From NCBI GenBank assembly GCA_028023455.1, contig JAQFVV010006238.1, positions 1,245,478 through 1,309,477 of the forward strand: a stretch of 64,000 nt of DNA. Reading direction: 5' to 3'. Below the pieces are notes generated by a model. It was given only the letters and a program-made list of their open reading frames with translations. It searched no databases and had not been told where the DNA came from. This DNA is from Epiperipatus broadwayi (lineage: Eukaryota > Onychophora > Udeonychophora > Euonychophora > Peripatidae). Below, one piece after another: positions 35,400 through 46,437 of this stretch. The translations under genes and the position numbers were made by a program. Position 1 is the first letter of the stretch. Every line of letters starts with the position of its first letter.

Positions 35400-35965
35400 A
35401 CAAAGCTAAACTAGTCAATAAATCATCAAAATTACCCCCAAATTTGTGAATCAAGAACACGCTAATAAAACCCGAGTTTAAAATTGTTGCTTTAGATATT
35501 TCTAAGTTATATGGGTCTATTAATAGAGAGACTTCTATCCACATTATACAACTAGAACTGGCAAGTAATAACATGGCCCAGGCCCACATTTGTTTCATCA
35601 CCAAATTTTTGAGATGGTTGGATAATAATATAATGGCAAAGTTTGAAGACAATTGTACCACTTGAACGATGGGTGGCCCACGGGATTACCCATGAGTGGT
35701 ATCATGGCTAGCATCTATTTGAATTATTATGAAAAACAAGTATTATCTAAAAACAGCATAGTAGATAATCATATAATATATATGAGGTATGTGGATAACT
35801 TATTTATTGCTGCTCCAGAAAACGTTGAGCAAATCAAAGCTCAGATACAAATGCACACATCCTTGGATTTAAACATTACATGGGAAGATGTAAAGCAAAA
35901 AGTAAAATATTTTCATATCAACATACACAGAGAAGGAAATAAACTAACTATACAATGGTCATGAA
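35400..35965 (+). pseudogene. Penelope-like reverse transcriptase, palm region
   Basis: One frame (35,480-35,665) contains KIVALDISKLYGSIN, motif A of the RT with its catalytic aspartate, after a KLVNKSSKLPPNL stretch typical of the segment before it. A shift at about 35,655 leads to GLPMSGIMASIYLNYYEK (motif B, GxxMGSxxSPxxANxY) and YMRYVDNLFIAAPEN (motif C; the second aspartate of YVDD is replaced by asparagine). Then LDLNITWED and KVKYFHINIHREGNKL correspond to the region in which others read LKFLDLLVHR. The active site is thus altered and the frame broken. Confidence 0.85.
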
Positions 35966-36019
35966 GCCACCAGAAGTTTGAGGACAGATTCAACCTGATT
36001 CATTCACACCTATGGCTCA

Positions 36020-36690
36020 CAAGTTATTGGGTTGACATCGTTTCTTTTTAGAAATTACCATTTGTGCAAATTCGAAGCAGATAGAGGGTCTAACGATTAA
36101 TTATACTAACGATTTAATCAAATCAGGATACAAGTGCACTATAGTTTATAGTAAGATTAGACATTTTAATTATAATATAGGAACACACAGAGTTAGAGAT
36201 AACAAGCCCTGGCTGTTGTTGCCTTATGTGCCCTCTTTGCATAAGTCATTCTATAGAACTTTATCTATGGAGTTTTGTTTGAGCTTTCATACACCTCTCT
36301 CAACTAATAGGTTCATTAACAACACTAAAGACAACATAGTTTCTGATCAGACCTCACAGACCATGCTGCATGCCCTCACAATGGATGCAAAGCCTCATAC
36401 TATGGTGAAACCAGAGCCATCATAGCTACTAGGTTGTCACAGCATAAATATAAGTATAATAAGTAACATACTAATCCAGAATGGACTTAAATTTTTGCAC
36501 AACATCAAAAAGTATCCGGACATGAGTTCGAACTCGCCTCTTCAAAATTGGTTTATACTGAGAGGTGCTATGTTAAACGTAAGGTAAAGGAGGCTCACTT
36601 CACAGCAGAAGACTCCTTCACCATTAATCACAAAGAAGCATGTTTTGCTATATCAAAAAGATGGGCTAATTGACTCATTTGCATAAAGTT
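36020..36690 (+). pseudogene. Penelope-like thumb and GIY-YIG endonuclease
   Basis: After RT come NYHLCKFEADR, a YTNDLIKSGYK segment and LLPYVPSLHKSFYR, each with an equivalent in copy 2. From 36,371 one frame reads CPHNGCKASYYGETRAIIAT then RLSQHK, which fits the GIY-YIG endonuclease core (YxGET...L..RL..H) preceded by a CPxxGC linker. Further on (36,536-36,660) VYTERCYVKRKVKEAHF and TINHKEA match the C-terminal helix with its conserved R/K..K/R-E and the end of the domain. The enzyme would nick target DNA for priming. Stops and shifts break the gene. Confidence 0.75.
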
Positions 36691-36870
36691 TGCATATTAT
36701 ACATATAGAATGATTCCTATGAATGAGCCATAACAGGCTATGATTATGAGAAATACATTTTCTTGAAAGCGCATAGCCATTTTAATTGGTTAATTGCTAT
36801 TAATTTATACAGCTTTACGTTATAAGTGTGTTAGCACTATTTAATATTATAATTCAACCAGACTAGCCAA

Positions 36871-37052
36871 AAAATGAACTTTATAGCACAACCAATGGTT
36901 TTATTGCTACAAGCTGTCTTCTCAAGTGTAAAGAAGTACAAAATAACAACATATGTTATTATATGTTATATGTTGTTATTTTGTAATTCTTTACACTTAA
37001 GAAGTCTGCTTGTAGCAGTCAAACCATTGATTGTGCTTTAGAGTTTATTTTT
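36871..37052. repeat. Foldback with two inverted Penelope-like ends
   Basis: The arms (about 85 bp each) are reverse complements around a roughly 10-bp centre of TTATTATATG type. In sense the right arm reads CTTAAGAAGTCTGCTTGTAG then CAGTCAAACCATTG; the hairpin CTGCT-TGT-AGCAG is perfect, and the left-arm equivalent has decayed (AGCAATAAAACC). The block is similar to hammerhead core patterns (stem II followed by GAAA). It begins about 180 bp after the Penelope-like coding remnant. Confidence 0.82.
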
Positions 37053-37475
37053 AGAGTAATTTTGATTTTATATATATATTTAAAAAAGAATCTCTGTGTA
37101 AGAAACTAATCAATAGTCATTTTCACTTTTCATCAATTAGTACTATTTTAGTTGATAAACTCTAGGTGACTGTATCAATGCTTACTGTTGCTGTGTATGA
37201 TTTAAGCATGTCAGTAGAATTCATCATTTAAAACATAGAAGTTCTTAAATCAAAGTTCTACATGTTTCTGTAAAGCTTGAATGTCATGTAATCTGTGCAA
37301 TTAAACATTTTTTTAAAATTCTTTATTAGCTGATAATGAACATAGAGATCATCTTCATCATCTAATATAGGGATATAAGATAAGGATATCATGACACTTC
37401 AGAAAAATACTATTATTAGTGCTGCAAATATTGAAGAATGATTGTATAAACTGAGGAATTCTCAATTATTATGTT
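37053..37475. other. AT-rich spacer, no gene seen
   Basis: Nothing recognisable apart from short A/T tracts. Confidence 0.35.
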
Positions 37476-37479
37476 TAGG

Positions 37480-38195
37480 ATATATGAACACAGATTTTCA
37501 CATGACCCACCACTCTCAATTCTATCTCATAACACTGATACATTTATAACACATATGTCGAAAAGATAAATAATCACCAATATATGTATTTCATGCTAAA
37601 ACAGCAATCATCAGTTGATCCAGATTATCATCTATATATATATGCACTAAGTGCTCAGATCTATATTAAGATAGCCAATCTTCATACTTTAATTGACAGG
37701 TTTCAAACCATTCCACACTCCAACTCTTCAACCATCCATCCAATTGAAAATCTGATGATGGAGCACTCAAAGGCCATCCTAAGACTGAGATTCTCATCAC
37801 ACACATGTTGTCCTAAAGTCAAACTGACTCCTCATGTACAAACATAATCCATTTAATACATATATGAGGATGGGCAGACATCTCTTATATAATAACTGAA
37901 ATACAGGCTTATTATATATCTCCATCATCAGATTTTCAATTAGATGGATGGTTGAAGAGTTGGAGTGTGGAGTGAATTGAAGCCCATCCATGAAAGTATG
38001 AAGATTGGTTATCTTAATATATATCTGAGCACTTATTGCATATATGTGTAGGGATGATAATCTGGACTAACTGATGATTGCTGGTTTAGCATGAAATACC
38101 TATATTGGTGATTATTTATCTTTTCGACATATATGTGTTCAAGTATATCAGTATTATGAGATAGAGTGGAGAGTGTTGGGTCGTGTGAAAGTCTG
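37480..38195. repeat. Large foldback, arms about 280 bp
   Basis: The left arm (about 37,480-37,765) and right arm (about 37,915-38,195) are imperfect reverse complements; both contain TGTCGAAAAGATAAATAATC, CAGCAATCATCAGTT, CCACACTCCAACTCTTCAAC and GAAAATCTGATGATGGAG in the left-arm sense. The spacer is about 150 bp and the right arm continues with sequence that recurs in the spacer (GAAATACAGGCTTATTATAT). Open frames on both strands here are mirror images of each other and not genes. Confidence 0.88.
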
Positions 38196-38199
38196 TGCT

Positions 38200-39640
38200 C
38201 ATATGCCCTATATATTACATATATTGATACAGGTATATAATAAGCCTGTATTTCAGTTATTATATTAATGTTTGTGTAATGAACATCCAAATCAGGATGC
38301 TCTCTAAAAAGTTAGATGTTATAGTAAAATATCCTTGCCTAAAAATAATTAAATTTTTCTGTGATTTGATAAAGGATTAGGAATTCTTATTCATACCTGT
38401 CTTTCTCTTCATAAGAGTATAAATTAATTATTTTATGATGTAAAATTTCCCAGCATTTTTTGTTAAAAATTTTTTTATTCCTTTTTTTAATCTCTTGGCT
38501 TAGAATTGTTATGTGGGTTACACTTTTCTTGACATTAGCAGAGGTTGCATTATTCTTTTCTGACCAGCTCAACTTATCTTGAAACTTTCATGCTTCAATT
38601 AATCACTAAATTCCCATTTTCTGTTCAACTGGGCATTAATTGGATTATAAAGCATTAAATTTAATCAGTAAATTGAAATTTAGTATATATAAGTGTGGAA
38701 TATGATGATTTGAGAATAAATAAATAAATATTATTACTTTTGTATTCTTTCTGGGCCATAAAAAAAGTGGCTTACTCTGTCCATTTCCCATGATGCATTC
38801 ATTATCTTCCTCCATTTTCCAATTTTTCAAAACAAAGACAATTTCCAGTTATCCTAGATAACCCAGTTACCTATAATATAGCTGTTAAGAAAATAGTAAA
38901 GTTTTTGGAAATTTAATCCCTACCTAACACATTTTTGATACAACAGACATTTCACTGACCACTACTACATTGCACGATTTTTCAGAATGCCTTGAATATT
39001 AGATGCTAAAATAAATTGTATTAAGAGACTGGAAAGCACTATTAAACTATTATAGGTTTTACTAATTGTTGTGGAAATTAATTTGCTTTCCAGAAAAGGA
39101 TCACCAAATTTATTTTTCTACGATAAAAATTAAATTACGAAATTTATACTGTTGATAATCAAGTGTTAATTCTTAATAATAATATGATACCACAACACTG
39201 TTTTTGTCTTCCGATAGATGACATTACTTATTGAAATATTTGATACATTAACTCGTTGCTTGTAATTGAATTTAAACTTGGTTCATTTAGGTTTCTGTGA
39301 TTTATATTAAAGTTTAGTTTCAAGAAAGATAAAAGTCATTTTTTTAGTAAAATGAATAAATCATATTTAATTTTTCACTATTATGTTCTAATTATGAATT
39401 TTTGATATATCAGTAGACTACAGTTACTACAAGATACTAATTTAAAAAAATTCTGTTACCAGTACAAACAAGGTATTATTTTGACTTATTGTTTTAATTA
39501 CCACTCTGCAATATACACAAGTACTTTAAAATGCTTGTTGAAGAAGCTGTCAATAGCAAACAATCAAAATGAGTTAATCCAGGCTAAGCACTTTTGAGGT
39601 GTTATCCATCACAATCATAGCCAAAATAGTAATAGTTCTT
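38200..39640. other. AT-rich spacer, no gene seen
   Basis: No coding motif. This segment lies between the foldback and the 3' side of the minus-strand Penelope-like copy 2 and could include that copy's untranslated end, but I could not identify one. Confidence 0.35.
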
Positions 39641-39649
39641 GTGGTATTA

Positions 39650-40600
39650 TTAAATGGTAATATATGCAAATATATATGTAAATAAATCAGCTTGTCCATT
39701 TTCTGGAGATAGCAAAGCATGTGTGCATCTATTAATTGCATTATTGTTGTTAATGATAAAATACACTTCTTTTATCTTCCTTTTGCAATCGTTAGTGTCA
39801 GCGCAAACAATTTTTGGGGTTGGAGGCTTCAAACCTATGACCGGCCTGCTTCTCATGTTCGACGAATATTGAAATGTTGTCATTGTTCTTTTACGCTTTC
39901 CTGTTTGCATATATATTATTGATAGTGGCCTTAGTTTTCCTATATTATGCTGCACTGCATCCAGCCTGAGGGCATGAAATTCTATATACAATCTGGAATG
40001 TCTGAGTTGGGTCAATCTTGTCTGCATTATTGATAAGTCTGTTTGTGTTGGGGGTGTGTGTAAACCAACTTTTAATTCATTATATAATTTTTTAACAAGC
40101 TGTTTAGTTACTTTAGGGTTGTAAGGAAGAGTGATTTGAGGTTTGTCTTTAGTTGTGTTGTTAGCTATTGATTTTTTATAAAATTGATCAATCTTCTTGG
40201 TAATCGATCTGTAGTTAAAGCCTACGTTTAATAGATCTTTAATGTAGCTTGAGATATTAGCTCTCCTATCAGCTTTAAACTTGCATAAATGTAGATTCCT
40301 AAATAAAAATGCATTCAGACCTATGAATTTATGTAGTAGGTGAATTAAAGTTTGTGTGAGTGAATTCTTTGACTTGAGTGGTTTGATGGTCATGCAATAA
40401 TTCAGCACTCCACCTCTATGTACTAGTAAATCCAAATATTTTAATTTCTGTAATTCGTTTTCCCAGGTGGTATTTGTTAAATAATTTAGTTTGCAGCTGT
40501 ATCTCATTTTGAATGTTCATAATTGTACTTCTTGAGGCTGCATCTGTAAAAACTTTGAGTTGATGTAAAAATAAGCATATTCTGCATTATGATAAAATTT
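39650..40600 (-). pseudogene. Penelope-like retroelement, copy 2 (RT end + GIY-YIG)
   Basis: This is the longest open frame of the window (285 residues, 40,507-39,650). It begins in the late RT with LQKLKYLDLLVHRGG (motif E-like), continues with NLHLCKFKADRRANISSYIK and LLNVGFNYRSITKKIDQF, TLPYNPKVTKQLV and ends with a region carrying CKRKIKEVYFI and NAINR, equivalent to the C-terminal part of the GIY-YIG domain in copy 1. In an alternative frame near 39,975-39,945 the strand reads SCPQAGCSAA then, after a stop, YRKTKATI, matching CPHNGCKASYYGET of copy 1, so the long frame runs out of phase through the nuclease core. RT is truncated upstream near 40.6 kb. Confidence 0.82.
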
Positions 40601-41160
40601 ATGATAAAATGTAGGTATTTTCATTTTCAGCAATTTGGCTTTATAAGGAGAAGAAAAAGGTTTACTGTTGAAATCCAAAAAAATTACAAATCAAAAAAAA
40701 TCCTGGCACTACAATTTGGATTAATGGCGGCAGTCTTCATTAATGGTTTAGAAATAAGTACTCATTCTTTGGGATCGCCATCAGAGAAAAGTATCAATAA
40801 TCTTTGAATATTTTATTACTAAAGATTATTACGATTAGAGCAATAAGTAATAGTTTTTGTTGCTGATTGGTTGTTTGATGTCATTCATTTTTTATTAGAC
40901 AAGTGATTATTTCTATGTATTATTTTTTTAAATGAAGGAAATAAAAAACACAGAAAATATTATTGGATGGTTTGTTGTGTAGGGTCATATGGCATTCATC
41001 CTAGAAAAGTGACAGATCGATATTCTTTTCTAATAATTCTCACTAAAAATAGGGACAATGTTGATTATTTCCAAACTATTGAAGTGAAATCAAAACAAAC
41101 GTGTTAAATTGTCATTGTTATCACTCCCTTAATCAGTGTTATTGATTAACTCTGTCAAAA
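40600..41160. other. AT-rich spacer, no gene seen
   Basis: A 72-residue open stretch at 40,589-40,807 (plus) lacks a recognisable domain. Nothing else seen. Confidence 0.35.
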
Positions 41161-41164
41161 TTAT

Positions 41165-41326
41165 CAAGCTGTCGACATACGTAAGGAGCTCAGGTGTTTA
41201 ATAACTGTAACTCACCTGATGAATGAAGATTGTGTATGGAGGAGTCAAGTTGTCAACATATGTGAGAAGATCAGGTGTTTAATAACTGTAATTCACATAA
41301 TGAATAAAGATTGTTCATGGAATGCA
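41165..41326. repeat. 81-bp tandem duplication
   Basis: Two adjacent units (41,165-41,245; 41,246-41,326) share TCAGGTGTTTAATAACTGTA and a following TCAC..AATGAA.AAGATTGT stretch, with about ten differences. Function unknown. Confidence 0.88.
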
Positions 41327-42180
41327 TGCTTAGTAAAAGGGAGTGTGCAGGTGGAGAGTTGTGATAAAGTGGAGATGAGATGCGAGATGTGCTGATAAAA
41401 TCTTAACTCCGCGGGTGTTATTAGGACTTTTTTTTAAAAAAAAAATTAATTAAAATAATTCTTAAATATTATCAATAAAAGTTCAATCTTATCTTTTTTA
41501 AAAAAAAAAATATATCATTGGTAAAGACTCATAAATCAAACTACTTATTTCAAGAAGGCATATTTATTTCATATCTTCTTTTTTCTTCACTGATTACCAT
41601 TTTAATTTTTAAGTTTTATCTCACTGTGCGAGATTCTTACTTTTAACCATTTAAAATTTTTTCATGTGTGAACATCTGCAAACTCAAAATGTGAGTAACT
41701 TTACCATTTGATCATTATTTTACTTTTTATCAATTCATATAACGCTCCCTGCAAATGTTGATAATCTCCACGTATGGTGATAATTGATAACTTGCAATTA
41801 AGTTGTGCCAAAGTTTAAAGTGGGATGAACAATTTGGAGCCATTTTAAAATCGCTAAATTAAAAAAAAAAGTGTATTACTTTTATAATCATTAATTTTAT
41901 CTTTATTTTTTTTGTCACTAGATTTAATTGGAAAGAATTTTTAGTTATTTTATAGTTAAGATGAGAAAACCATGACTATCTTACAAAGAAAATTAATACC
42001 TGTCCTTCAAAGTAAATTGAAAAGTCTGCTCTTTCTATATATATATCATTAATATTTTATTCTTAACTTTTTAAATACTAGCTGCAGTTTTGGTAAAAGG
42101 CACCAGCATGGAAATACTCCCAAGATGCATTTAGTCCAATCAATTTTCTTACTGGGATGAACATCTTTTAATTCTCCAAA
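41327..42180. other. AT-rich spacer, no gene seen
   Basis: No gene or repeat recognised. Confidence 0.35.
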
Positions 42181-42183
42181 TGT

Positions 42184-42265
42184 TATGCAGCATTATTTTG
42201 TCTTTATTGATACACCGTATTTGCTATGCAGCATTAAATTGTATTTATTGATACACCGTATACAA
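42184..42265. repeat. 41-bp tandem duplication
   Basis: Units 42,184-42,224 and 42,225-42,265 share TATGCAGCATTA and TTTATTGATACACCGTAT, differing at a few bases. A (TTTG)5-type microsatellite lies at about 42,488-42,508. Confidence 0.88.
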
Positions 42266-42269
42266 CTTT

Positions 42270-43535
42270 ACTTCATAGGTACTATATTTTTTTTAAAACA
42301 AATACCTGTCTACAACTCACCTTTCAGTAAATATATGTGGTTATTTATCTTTTTTAGACACATTCCATATGTAGTAGATTCTCTTTATTTGTGATTTCAG
42401 GGTAGTCAAAAATGATAAACTTTTGAAGATAATATTTTCAATTTTTTGATGTGAAATAAGTACCAAAACATTATTAGTTAAAATTTTTTTTGTTTGTTTG
42501 TTTGTTTGATATTTTAAGTACATTCTAGGTGTATAATATGAAAGTGTACTGCACTGTATTAGGAAAATATTTACTTTATTATTGCTATTACTTTATCAGC
42601 CACTTGATTATGTAAATTTTGAGTCAACACAAACTAAGGAATCACATAGTGAATACCAGATCTAAGGCTAAAGTGGAAGAATCAAGGGTTTAATAAAGTC
42701 ATCGATGAATCTATCTCTCAGCCAATCTCTAAAGATTTTATTATGATGTATTGTTAATAGTTGTCAAAAAAATCCACATGCTAAATAAATAATAACATAC
42801 TTTCTATGTTCAGAGTTGATAATCCTTTTGGTATCCTGCATTTGTTTTTAATATATGTCATATTTGTTTTGTAAAAGTTATTGGTGTTTTTATGTAAATT
42901 CTTGTTGATCTACAATATAAAGTATTAGGTAAACTATCATTAAACTGCCTCATTGTTCACTTTGGCAACTTGTATCACCTAGACAAAATTACTTAAAAAG
43001 CTTTCTATATTTTCATGGCCAGATGACTTAATGAGTTACAATTCACTTAAATAACAATTTTTGTTAAATATTGAATATACATATTCTGAAAAAAATAATA
43101 TATACACTCTATTTACTAAATAACCTTAATTAATAATTTTAACTGATATTTATTTTTTATTATTTAATCATATATTTTTTCCTTGCAATCAAAAAATTTT
43201 CACTTGCTTATAATATGTAGCAAGTGAAAACTTTTTAAAGCTAGAAAATTGCGAGGAAGGGAAGGAAGCAGGGGTGAGACTTCTCTCTCAGCCAATCTTA
43301 GATTTTCAACTGTCAAATTAAAAAAAAACAAAAACAAACAGTCGGGTGGGGAGCACAACAAATTAATTAATAAATTTTCATTTATATTGTTTGATTGTAC
43401 AGAAATATATACCAACAAGATACGCATCAACAAACACTCCTATAAAACAAATATTGCAAAGTATACTTTTTATAATAAAATCTAGATCCTACAATACCCA
43501 GATATTATAGTATGTGAAGAAACACTATTGTTACA
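42270..43535. other. AT-rich spacer, no gene seen
   Basis: A short stem-loop with TTTTCACTTGC and GCAAGTGAAAA arms lies at about 43,197-43,230. The open stretches at 43.2-43.49 kb on both strands overlap and are not supported as genes. Confidence 0.4.
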
Positions 43536-43539
43536 TTGT

Positions 43540-43645
43540 TTTTTTTTTTTTTCATACATCATAGCATCGGCCGGGACGCGAACACACAACCGTCTGCAAC
43601 CAACTACTTGCTTGCAAGGCAGCTAGCTGCGATGATCTCCCGGCT
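43540..43645 (-). mobile_element. SINE-A copy 3 (diverged)
   Basis: In minus-strand sense it contains GCCGGGAGATCATCGCAGCT, the hairpin region TGCCTTGCAAGCA, a B-box-like GTGTTCGCGTCCCGG and CCGATGCTATGATGTATGAA with an A tail. It differs from copies 1, 2 and 4 in the anticodon-arm (TTGCAA rather than TTTACAA) and in its 5' start, so it may be a separate subfamily. No clean target duplication was found. Confidence 0.82.
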
Positions 43646-43999
43646 TTTTGTAATTTTCCTACTTTAATTACAGTACCAAATGCTTTCCCTGCAACTCTTG
43701 ATCAGTTTTATTTATTTATTTGCTTATGTATACTTTCAGCAGTGTAATCATCCCTTTTAAATTAACATATTTTGTTACATATATAATTTCAATTAAGATC
43801 TGGTAGAATAGTCTGAGAAAGGTAATTATTATGGATATGAAGAAAGATTATTTATGCTTTTCATATTTTCATATGCACAAGATTTTTTTATTATGAAAAC
43901 TTCAACTATAGTTTTCATTAAGGAAAGATTGTTTATGCTTTATACCATATGTAAAAATTAAATAAATTTTATGAATTTCATTGCAAATTTGCTCTAGGC

Positions 44000-44281
44000 C
44001 AAGTCCATCCAATCCTAAGTACCCTAGGTTTGCATCTAAAACAAATATAGTACATATATTAAATTATTGGAGTCTTATTATTAGTTAGATTTAGCAGCTA
44101 TTTCAAAAATTTTATAAAAATGAAAAAGTTATGATGTTTATAAAATATAATGAGAGCATTATGATAGTTCAGCTTTATTTACTAAACTATTTATGTCATT
44201 TGATGCATGTAAAGTAGGCTGAATAAATCCTCACAGTGGGCTGCATATGGTCCACAGGTTGTCAGGGTTTAGATAGCTCTG
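44000..44281. mobile_element. hAT-like MITE (282 bp)
   Basis: Exact 8-bp direct repeats CTCTAGGC flank the element (43,992-43,999 and 44,282-44,289). The left end begins CAAGTCCATCCAATCCTAAG; the right end in reverse complement begins CAGAGCTATCTAAACCCTGA, so the termini are similar, beginning CA and aligning over about 20-30 bases. Length, 8-bp target duplication and no coding capacity fit a hAT MITE. Confidence 0.68.
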
Positions 44282-44289
44282 CTCTAGGC

Positions 44290-45880
44290 TGGGGCCTAGA
44301 ATAGATTACCTATTTCAGTATATGCTAAAACAAATAGATACTGTGATGAAAGAGATTGTAAAGTCAATCACATTCATTTTAGCATGTATATGCAGAATTT
44401 ATGATATGTGTTTTATATTAAAATTGATTATTATTTATATTTAGTATTGTTTAAGCTTCCAGAGCATATTAGTGGTTTCAATATACAGAAGTTTTATAAT
44501 TAAGGTGTGCATGTGTAAGTATGTAAATCTGGAAAATTCTCTTATCTGGAAAGACCCTGAAATTAAGGATGCTGCATTTGTTTTACTCAAATTTGGTTTT
44601 AATATATATTTTAATCAGTGTTCTGTGTGGTTTAGTGTCATTGTAGATTCTTTTGGTGAAATTGAGAGCTAAATATTCATTGATTATATCTCAATCTTTC
44701 ACGTTTGATGCCAGTGCCACATAACCTTCTTAATAACTCACCATTTGATTATATTTAACTCAAGAGTACTTTAGTATACTGATAATGTGATCTGATTTGA
44801 GAACTAAAAGATTTTGGTGGAATCTTATCATATCACTTCTGGTGTTTGAATATTGTAAAGTCTCAACAATTCATCGATCAATTATTATATAAACAAATAA
44901 TGCCAGCACACACTTCTATGTACTTAACACCATGCAAATGCAATATCTTATTTAGACTTCCAAAATAACTGATAGTTTTTATCTGTACAAAGAAACTATT
45001 TGCCTATCAGAAGAAGAGGAAAATTAATGATTGCATCAAAGTATGCATACACATTAGTTTATCATATTATTGACACTCGTAAAAGGTGTGACAATCATCG
45101 CACTGTAAACGCCTGAGTTTAAATATTTGGATTAATATATAGTTTATAAATATGCAGTTTATCTATAGCTATGAATATAAACATATTTTTATTTTTGTTT
45201 CTATTGTATTTTTATTTTCAATAATTATGACTAGTCATTGTACATAAAACAATAAATTATATGTCAGCAGAATAGAGTTAAAAGTCTTAACAAAATTTGT
45301 TAATAAATTGCAAACTTATTATAATGTTATAAAATTAATAATTCATATTTTTTCCCTGCAAATGTTTTTTTTAATTTGTTATCAGATTTTATTGCATATG
45401 TCAGAATAAAAAATCTTTATATCAATTTTTTTTCCCACATTTTAAAATTGATAATTACATTATAAAATATTCTAAAGATATATATAAAAATATGTCAATT
45501 GAAAGCGATTTCTGCGTTCTAGTAAATGATTGAGGTGGAGTTATTTGTTTGCATCTGGAGCCTTTAAAATATTTTAAAATGAGTTTTTTATTATATCTTC
45601 GGAACTTCAAATTATTAAAATTTGCCATAATGTGTGACCTACATATGTTGTGATATTATATAAAATGTTTGGATTTATTATTACTTAAGAACAGCAAGAG
45701 GGGGCGTTATTACTGATTTTATTATTATAAAATAATCTTCATTAATTGCAATTCAAACAAATTAAATATTTAGAAAATTTAATTTTAACGGAATTTATTC
45801 AATATTATTATTTATTTGTGATTAATCTAAAGAAATTACAAAACATTTAAAGCTTTTAAGAATAGTTAGTTCCATTTCAC
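44290..45880. other. AT-rich spacer with a Penelope-end-like patch
   Basis: Around 44,890-45,020 the sequence TTAGACTTCCAAAATAACTG and the following stretch resemble the repeat at 14.96-15.07 kb, but the ribozyme-like core has decayed. A 66-residue open stretch at 44.47-44.67 kb has no motif. No gene supported. Confidence 0.4.
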
Positions 45881-45884
45881 CTAA

Positions 45885-45980
45885 TTTAGAGCCATCTAAT
45901 AGAAGCTTGAGTAATCAATGGACACCACAAAAACATATCTCTTCACCCTACTGTAGATCAATATAGTGGAAGCCTAAGAA
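45885..45980 (+). repeat. Dispersed repeat C fragment
   Basis: AGAAGCTTGAGTAATCAATG and GACACCAC correspond to CAGAGTAATCGATGGATGCC of the 28.2-kb array. The rest has diverged. Confidence 0.42.
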
Positions 45981-46437
45981 TAAAACTGCCACCTGCAGAC
46001 CAAACATTGATTATTCAACATACACAAAATAGTTTTAAGTAGAATGAAAATAACTGCATTTAGAAGCATATGAGTAAACATGTGGATAGATCACAATAAT
46101 GTTGTTAAAGCTTTCCAAAGTTTTAAAGATAGCTTCAGTCCTACACATTAATGCACAGTAAAGAGATAATCACAAGAGCAAAAAATTTCCTGGATTGGAG
46201 AATCAATCTGTTTCTTCTATAGTTTGAAAATCAGATGACTTCATGTTATGTTTAGTAGGGTTTATATGTAAAAACAAACATGCAATTTTACTATGGTCAT
46301 ACTCTACCTATAGCTCCTAGTTCTAAGGTGAATTATGAAGAAGGGATTTCATGTATCCTTATAATTTTTACCTACCATTTTCAGCTGTTCTGTGACAACC
46401 TGCATCCTGAATAGGTACAGTGACACTTTTAGCAATA

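Larger units (their letters stand above)
35340..36690 (+). mobile_element. Penelope-like retroelement, copy 1 (RT + GIY-YIG)
   Basis: Reading across frames, the plus strand shows a Penelope-like RT followed by a GIY-YIG endonuclease, the domain order of Penelope-like elements. At least four frame breaks and several stops make it a pseudogene. The 5' part of RT is missing before about 35.4 kb. A related copy lies at 39.65-40.6 kb on the other strand, and a foldback with Penelope-like termini follows at 36.87 kb, possibly its own end. Confidence 0.82.

Noticed and set aside
35353-35661. 102-residue minus-strand open frame
   Set aside because: It is the complement of the Penelope-like RT motif A region, which reads correctly on the plus strand.
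37584-38290. Open frames of 64-87 residues on both strands
   Set aside because: They are mirror images produced by the foldback arms.
39654-39922. Plus-strand open frames at 39.65-39.92 kb
   Set aside because: They are shadows of the Penelope-like copy 2 on the minus strand.
43200-43485. Open frames on both strands at 43.2-43.5 kb
   Set aside because: They overlap antiparallel, lack domains and are not linked to any repeat or exon evidence.
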